Origin: Pleurocapsales cyanobacterium LEGE 10410
GTDB lineage: Bacteria > Cyanobacteriota > Cyanobacteriia > Cyanobacteriales > Xenococcaceae
Assembly (NCBI GenBank): GCA_015207195.1
Contig: JADEXJ010000045.1
Coordinates: 1 to 40,624 of the forward strand
Length of the DNA stretch: 40,624 nucleotides
Direction of reading: 5' to 3'
Part shown: in pieces, positions 35,708 to 40,624 of the stretch
Numbering within the stretch: position 1 is the stretch's first letter
Layout: each line of letters begins with the position of its first letter
Made by a program: the position numbers and the translations under genes
Notes under the pieces: model-generated
Told to the model about the DNA's origin: nothing
What the model saw: the letters and a program-made list of their open reading frames with translations, nothing else
Databases searched by the model: none

Positions 35708-36292
35708 TTAAATCACTGTAGCCCCTTGATTAATCAGCCCATTGAGAGTAACTGGATCGATTGCTGAGATTGACTCAGATATTTCTGGCGAGATCGAGGC
35801 TATTTGTCCGCGAATCTCTCCTTCAGGATTGCCAACGGTACCAATACTAACGTAAAGGTCGGATATCTGGGGCGAGCCAGTTTCACTTGTCGTTGCTGCT
35901 GCACTGTTCAATCCAGGAACAAAAGTACTCAAGGGAATATTAGCTAAATCTGATTCTTCCCAGATGCCTGAAATAGTCGTCGAACCATCGGGATTGGCCG
36001 TAAAGATTAGGTCATCATCCCCATTCCCGTCAACACCAACCACACCAAAAGCCAGATCCCCTACTTCTCCAATCGGAGCATTACCAAAATTGATTCCCGT
36101 AACATCATCAGCCGTATCCTCCGTTTGGGGAACTCCCTCGCCGATATATGCTCCAAAATCTAAACCAACAACAGTCAGATCGTAGGTCAAAGCTCCAGTT
36201 TCGTCAAAGCCCAAAGCAATTGTTCCTGAAGCTGACGAACCGCTATCGGCAGGAACTTGTTGGTCGCCTGTTAATATTGTGCCAAAAACCAT
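35708..36292 (-). CDS. CHRD-domain protein
   Basis: 194 aa. The N-terminus MVFGTILTGDQQVPADSGSS, the ALTYDLTVVGLDFG strand pair and the late EGEIRGQI phrase identify a CHRD domain, a beta-rich fold found in extracellular or surface proteins. It is rich in Asp, Gly and Ser, low in Lys, with no Cys and no N-terminal signal peptide. The C-terminal tail ends SAIDPVTLNGLINQGATVI, compatible with an uncleaved C-terminal export signal, though this is not proven. It is convergent with the peroxidase (81 nt between stops). Its promoter region carries a close copy of the shared box (site B). Confidence 0.85.
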   Translation of the reverse strand: MVFGTILTGDQQVPADSGSSASGTIALGFDETGALTYDLTVVGLDFGAYIGEGVPQTEDTADDVTGINFGNAPIGEVGDLAFGVVGVDGNGDDDLIFTANPDGSTTISGIWEESDLANIPLSTFVPGLNSAAATTSETGSPQISDLYVSIGTVGNPEGEIRGQIASISPEISESISAIDPVTLNGLINQGATVI

Positions 36293-36325
36293 CTTTTTAT
36301 ACTGTTATTTTTTACATTTAAAGTT

Positions 36326-36368
36326 ATTGAAACATAGTTATTTGACTTTGTCGGTCGAAAAAATCTAC
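36326..36368 (-). promoter_or_regulatory. Promoter of the CHRD gene (shared family, site B)
   Basis: Minus strand GTAGATTTTTTCGACCGACA (36368-36349) differs from the site A box at two positions. CCGACA is followed after 17 nt by TTCAAT (36331-36326). Predicted transcription start is near 36319, about 27 nt before the ATG. Confidence 0.6.
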
Positions 36369-36423
36369 ACTTTGCTAAAAAAAGCTTACTTATACTAAAT
36401 CTCTATAATAATGCACTAAATAA

Positions 36424-36464
36424 AATTTTATTTCTTTGCGCCTTTGCGTCTTTGCGTGAGGTCT
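36424..36464. repeat. Dispersed CTTTGCG-type repeat
   Basis: The spacer contains CTTTGCGCCTTTGCGTCTTTGCG followed by TGAGGTC, a heptamer-like repetition that recurs in many cyanobacterial genomes. No function assigned. Confidence 0.5.
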
Positions 36465-36537
36465 AATTTAAAACTAGAAATAATTGAATGTTTTGATTGC
36501 CTTTAAGTTAAAAATTAATTGTGCCAGCAGATCTAAG

Positions 36538-37557
36538 TTAGGATTCAAGAGTTTCTAGAACAGCACGATTGCGACCTTGTTTTTTAGCTTGATAAAGTGC
36601 TTTGTCCGCAGTAAATAATAGTTGTTTTCTGGTATATTTCGGCTGAGGCACAACAGAAGTAACTCCCAAACTAATAGATACGCGATCGCTAACAGAAGAC
36701 TGAGGGTGAGGAAGGGACAGCTGCTCGATTTGTAGACGAATTTTTTCTGCTACCTTTAAAGCATTATTTGCTGGAGTTTGAGGTAGAATCACCACGAACT
36801 CTTCGCCACCATAGCGGGCGACTAAATCTGCGGGACGCATCACCGTGTTTAAAATTGCTTGCGCTACTTTTCTTAAGCAAACATCTCCTGCTTGATGACC
36901 ATAGGTATCATTGTAAAGTTTGAAATGATCGATATCACAAATTATCAAAGATAAATCTTGTTTTTCTCGTTGTCCTCTTTGCCATTCCCTAATTAAAGCT
37001 TCCTCAAAGGTTCGACGGTTGGCTATTTGAGTAAGACTATCAATGGTGGCTAGTTTACCAAGCTTTTGATTTAGCTGTAAGAGCTTTTCTTCTACTATTT
37101 GACACCTAGCAAGTTCTTGTTCTAAACGAGTATTTTTCGCCTCTAGTTCTGCTTTTAAACGACTAATCTGTAGTTGGTTTTCGACTCTGACAATAACTTC
37201 CTCAAGCTGAAAGGGTTTAGTAATATAATCACTACCGCCACATCTAAAAGCTCTGGTTTTATTGCCAACCTCGTTTAAAGAACTGACAAAAATTATCGGA
37301 GTATCTTTGGTATGTGGGTGGTTTTTAATTCTTCGACAAACCTCAAAACCATCCATTTCTGGCATACTAATATCGAGCAGCATAACATCTGGTGGTTTTG
37401 TTTGTGCTGTTTCCAAAGCAGGCTTGCCACGGTCAAAAACTTCTACTTTATATCCCTGAAGATTCAAGATAGTAGATAACAGGTCTAGATTATCAAGCTG
37501 ATCGTCCACCACCATAATTCTTTCTTTTTTAGAAGGCGATCGCTCCTGCTCGAACAT
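36538..37557 (-). CDS. Response regulator with diguanylate cyclase domain (REC-GGDEF)
   Basis: 339 aa from ATG 37557; a TTG two codons earlier is less likely. The REC domain (about 14-130) has DD, phosphate-acceptor D62 (MLLDISMPEMDG) and the Lys of YITKPF. A short coiled coil (about 135-175) leads to a GGDEF domain with the active-site GGEEF at 250-254 and, five residues before it, RPAD, an intact RxxD product-inhibition site. It should make cyclic di-GMP when phosphorylated, as PleD-type proteins do. The gene is divergent from a hybrid kinase 385 nt away, a possible phosphodonor. Confidence 0.95.
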   Translation of the reverse strand: MFEQERSPSKKERIMVVDDQLDNLDLLSTILNLQGYKVEVFDRGKPALETAQTKPPDVMLLDISMPEMDGFEVCRRIKNHPHTKDTPIIFVSSLNEVGNKTRAFRCGGSDYITKPFQLEEVIVRVENQLQISRLKAELEAKNTRLEQELARCQIVEEKLLQLNQKLGKLATIDSLTQIANRRTFEEALIREWQRGQREKQDLSLIICDIDHFKLYNDTYGHQAGDVCLRKVAQAILNTVMRPADLVARYGGEEFVVILPQTPANNALKVAEKIRLQIEQLSLPHPQSSVSDRVSISLGVTSVVPQPKYTRKQLLFTADKALYQAKKQGRNRAVLETLES

Positions 37558-37941
37558 AGCCAAATTTCCATAATTTGAACATCATAAATACTAGATGAAT
37601 CTTATAGCAATGAGCAATAGAGATCTATCTATCTTTCCTCAGACTTTGATTCGATGCGTCTGGAGCAAACTTTAGATTATAAATCGCCGAGCGTTACCAA
37701 TAAATAGTCATCTACGCCTTGGGACACAATTAATGAGTAGGATCTTTCCTTTCCTCAATTGCTATCAATTATTATTATAAATATATAAAGTAGTAAATAA
37801 AGCAGTTCGTAAATTTTTTTGAGGCGGAGCGAAGATTTCGTCTGCCATGACAATTCTCCCTCGCTTGACAAAATGTGAAATTTTAATTCCCGTCTCTAGT
37901 TTGGCAGTAACAATAAGTGGAAATTTGACACTGAGTATTCT
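37558..37941. other. Divergent intergenic region between REC-GGDEF and kinase genes
   Basis: 384 nt. A very AT-rich stretch (near 37770-37800) could hold promoters for either gene, and TTGACA lies close to the kinase start at about 37926. No gene or clear operator is seen. Confidence 0.4.
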
Positions 37942-40497
37942 ATGAATGAGCGAGCAGAAATTTCGGAGCAGACAATAGATACATCACCAATAAAAAAAAC
38001 CCGAACGGTAATGCTACTCGAAGACAATGAGATAGATCGCCAGGTTTATCAGCGTTATCTACGGTCAGATCTCGAACATGAATACGCTTTTATTGAAGCT
38101 GAATTACGAGAAGTAGGTTTAGCAACATATGCTCCAGAGCTAGTAGATGTTATAGTCCTAGATTTTATGTTGCCCGATATGAATGGCTTGGAATGGTTGG
38201 CTCTATGGCAACAGCAAAACTCCGAACCTCTCCCTCCCGTAATTGTTTTGACGGGACAAGGGGATGAAAATACGGCGGTGCAGTTTATTAAGATGGGAGC
38301 AGCAGACTATATTGTCAAAAATCAACTGACTCCAGAAAAATTTAAGCTGGCGATCGATCGGGCGATCGCTCTCAAACAGCTTGAGCGAGAAAAAGCAGAT
38401 TTAGTGTCCCAGTTGATTGCGGGTAATGAAGAATTGCAGCGTCGCAACCAACTATGGCAAATGGAGGTGGCTAAAAAAGAAAGCCTACAGCAGATTCTCA
38501 ATAATGTTCCCTTGGTGGTTTATGCCAAAGACATCGACCCACAAACAAAACGCTCTGGCAAATTCTGGCTGGTCAATCGAGAATATCAAAGAATATTTGA
38601 CTTATCTGAAGCAGAAATAATTGGTAAAAGCGATCGCGATTTATTTTCTCCTGAGATAGTTGAAGCTTTTGCAGTCAACGATCAAACTGTAGTCGAAACC
38701 CGTATGCCTCTAACTACCGAAGAAGAAGTTTATCACGGCGACGGTCAATTACATGAATATTTGTCTTTTAAGTTTCCTCTATTTGACGAGAAACAACAGG
38801 TAGTATCGATTGTGGGGATTGCCAAAGATATTACGGAGGATAAACAATTTAAAGCTCAATTAGAAATGAGTGAAGTAAGATTCCGCAGTACCTTTGAACA
38901 GGCTGCGGTAGGAATCGCTCATGTAGCACCAGATGGACGATGGCTGAGGGTAAACCAAAAATTTTGCCAAATTGTTGGCTATACCAAACCAGAACTACTG
39001 CAAAAAACCTTTCAAGAGATTACTCATCCCGAAGATTTGCAGTTAGACCTAGAATACATCCGTCAAATGCTGTCGGGAGAGATTGAATCCTTCTCGATCG
39101 AGAAGCGTTACCTTCGTCAAAACAATACGGTCGTTTGGATTAATCTAACGGTATCTTTGGTGAGGAATAGTGCAGGAGAACCAGATTATTTTATTTCTGT
39201 AGTGGAAGATATTAGCGATCGCCATGAACTAAAAGTGTCCTTGCAAAAATCGTTACGACGTTTATCCAACCTACATCTAATAGATCGAGCAATTTTAGAA
39301 GTTCAAGAACCCCAGGAGATTTCTCAAATCGCGATCGCTAATATTAGAAAATTCTTAGCCTGTCAGCGTGTAACGATTGTTGCTTTTGAGCCAGAACAAG
39401 AAACAGCTACCATCCTAGCAACTCGAAGTATTGCAGGGCAAACGACCAATGGTTTGCAGATGTCTTTGAAGGTTTGGCAAAATTTAATCGCACAGATAGA
39501 GCAAAATTTAGACCACAATTATTTTGTTGCCTATTTAAGCCAACTTCCAGAGCTATCTACAGCAGTCCCCCAGTTACAAATTGCAGGATTAAACTGCCTG
39601 ATTGCCTTTCCTCTTAAGGTGGGAGGCACGCTGCTTGGCATCTTAAAAATCTGGGTAGAAAATTTGGGAATGGTAACCACAGAAGAACTAAATATAGTTA
39701 GTGAAGTAAGCAATCAGCTGGCGATCGCCCTACAACAGGCTCGTCTATACAAACAAAATCAAATTTATACTCAAGAATTAGAAACCAAAGTTGCCCAACG
39801 CACTGCCCAGCTTGAAGAGATCAACCAAGAGTTAAAGGCTTTTACCTATAGTATTTCCCACGACTTAAAAGCCCCCCTGCGAGCCATACAGGGGTTTGCT
39901 ACTGCCTTGCAGGAAGATTATGGCGAGAATTTAGACAATCTGGGTAATGAGTATACTTGGCGGTTAATCAACTCAGCACAGCAAATGGAAAAGTTGATTC
40001 AAGATTTGCTTACCTATAGTCGTCTGACTCGCTCTCAAATACAGCTACATTCTGTCAATCTATCTGCCATCGTTGCCAAGCTCATCGAACAGCTAGAATT
40101 TGATCAAGAGCAAAAACAGGCTCAAATCACGGTAGACGAACCGCTGTCGCCTGTTATGGGCAGTAAAACCATTTTGCTGCAAATTATAGACAATCTGCTG
40201 TCTAATGCCATCAAATTTGTTGCTCCTGGGACAACCTCCCAAGTCCATATTTGGACAGAAGAAACAGGGCAGACAGTGCGATTATGGATCGAAGATAATG
40301 GGATCGGCATTAAACCAGAACATCAAGAACGCATTTTTCAAGTGTTTGAACGTCTACATGGTAATGAATCCTATTTCGGTACGGGGATTGGCTTGGCGAT
40401 CGCTAAAAAAGGGATCGAACGCCTGGGAGGAAAAATTGGCGTTGATTCCCAACCAGATCGAGGCAGCCGTTTCTGGATTGAATGTCCAAAAAGTTAA
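37942..40497 (+). CDS. Hybrid sensor histidine kinase (REC-PAS-PAS-GAF-HisKA-HATPase)
   Basis: 851 aa, no membrane segment. An N-terminal REC domain (about 20-140) has D74 in VLDFMLPDMNG and K in YIVKN. Two PAS domains follow (about 170-305 and 310-425, each ending in a PAC-like VVSIVGIAKDITE or FISVVEDISDR segment), then GAF (about 435-600), a coiled coil and HisKA with H640 in SISHDLKAPLRAIQG. The HATPase has the N box (QIIDNLLSNAIKF), G1 (EDNGIGI) and G2 (GTGIGLAIAKKGIERLGGKIGV). A receiver at the N-terminus means the kinase is probably controlled by another kinase. It is likely a cytoplasmic sensor; the signal is unknown. The neighbouring REC-GGDEF protein is a candidate target. Confidence 0.95.
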   Translation: MNERAEISEQTIDTSPIKKTRTVMLLEDNEIDRQVYQRYLRSDLEHEYAFIEAELREVGLATYAPELVDVIVLDFMLPDMNGLEWLALWQQQNSEPLPPVIVLTGQGDENTAVQFIKMGAADYIVKNQLTPEKFKLAIDRAIALKQLEREKADLVSQLIAGNEELQRRNQLWQMEVAKKESLQQILNNVPLVVYAKDIDPQTKRSGKFWLVNREYQRIFDLSEAEIIGKSDRDLFSPEIVEAFAVNDQTVVETRMPLTTEEEVYHGDGQLHEYLSFKFPLFDEKQQVVSIVGIAKDITEDKQFKAQLEMSEVRFRSTFEQAAVGIAHVAPDGRWLRVNQKFCQIVGYTKPELLQKTFQEITHPEDLQLDLEYIRQMLSGEIESFSIEKRYLRQNNTVVWINLTVSLVRNSAGEPDYFISVVEDISDRHELKVSLQKSLRRLSNLHLIDRAILEVQEPQEISQIAIANIRKFLACQRVTIVAFEPEQETATILATRSIAGQTTNGLQMSLKVWQNLIAQIEQNLDHNYFVAYLSQLPELSTAVPQLQIAGLNCLIAFPLKVGGTLLGILKIWVENLGMVTTEELNIVSEVSNQLAIALQQARLYKQNQIYTQELETKVAQRTAQLEEINQELKAFTYSISHDLKAPLRAIQGFATALQEDYGENLDNLGNEYTWRLINSAQQMEKLIQDLLTYSRLTRSQIQLHSVNLSAIVAKLIEQLEFDQEQKQAQITVDEPLSPVMGSKTILLQIIDNLLSNAIKFVAPGTTSQVHIWTEETGQTVRLWIEDNGIGIKPEHQERIFQVFERLHGNESYFGTGIGLAIAKKGIERLGGKIGVDSQPDRGSRFWIECPKS

Positions 40498-40584
40498 GGG
40501 TTACACTAAATCTCGGTAGTCATTCTAAGAGGACATCTGAAAAGTTATTTTTTTACAGTCTAACTGTTATTCTTGCCCCCCCAG

Positions 40585-40602
40585 CCCCCCAATTCTGGGG
40601 GG
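40585..40602. repeat. CCCCCC-AATTCT-GGGGGG hairpin repeat at the right edge
   Basis: A perfect 6-bp C/G stem with a 6-nt loop within a C-rich block (40576-40602), about 90 nt after the kinase stop codon. Similar CCCCCCAATTCTGGGGGG elements recur in cyanobacterial genomes as dispersed hairpins; it may also end the kinase transcript. Confidence 0.55.
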
Positions 40603-40624
40603 AGAACGATTGAAAGTCCCCCAC

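Overview
This 40.6-kb window is cyanobacterial chromosome. GCGATCGC (HIP1-type) octamers are scattered through most genes, the spacers are AT-rich, and the gene families are typically cyanobacterial: a CylC-type dimetal enzyme, FAAL/PKS loading genes, a divergent sigma-like protein and a REC-PAS-PAS-GAF histidine kinase. Genus cannot be fixed from the sequence alone. No tRNA, rRNA, CRISPR array or transposase was recognised.

Left part (1-3780): a double-glycine peptide export locus. It holds a C39-peptidase ABC exporter that runs off the left edge (minus strand), a small precursor with a GG leader (minus strand) and a divergent HlyD-type membrane-fusion protein. Two minus-strand terminators lie between precursor and exporter.

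4720-11325: accessory genes. A small protein of unknown function is followed by a ParB-domain protein whose C-terminal half looks like a catalytically dead DNA methyltransferase. A divergent sigma-70-like protein lies on the minus strand, then a free-standing second copy of the dead methyltransferase domain, then a NUDIX hydrolase. An octamer repeat array fills the convergent gap before the sigma-like gene.

11559-33079: a hybrid lipid/polyketide cluster, all main genes on the plus strand. The order is FAAL (broken by a -1 frameshift), small unknown genes, two tandem membrane desaturases, ACP, a CylC/AurF-type dimetal enzyme, a fully reducing PKS (KS-AT-DH-ER-KR-ACP), a second PKS (KS-AT-ACP-TE), a type III PKS, a class I methyltransferase, an ICMT-like methyltransferase and a small membrane protein. 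The logical product is a methylated alkylresorcinol or alkylpyrone whose fatty tail is desaturated and probably halogenated or oxidised. The frameshift in the FAAL is either a sequencing error or a sign that the cluster is being lost.

33981-40497: a heme peroxidase, a convergent CHRD-domain protein, and a divergent pair made of a REC-GGDEF diguanylate cyclase and a REC-PAS-PAS-GAF-HisKA-HATPase kinase.

The most unexpected pattern is a repeated promoter-like block found five times: a GTAGATTTTTTCGACTGACA-like box, then exactly 17 nt, then a -10-like hexamer (TTAAAT in the best three). It lies upstream of the GG-peptide precursor, the sigma-like gene and the CHRD gene, and at the head of two long leaders (before the NUDIX gene and before a small HTH-like gene inside the cluster). 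It suggests a shared regulon linking these otherwise unrelated loci.
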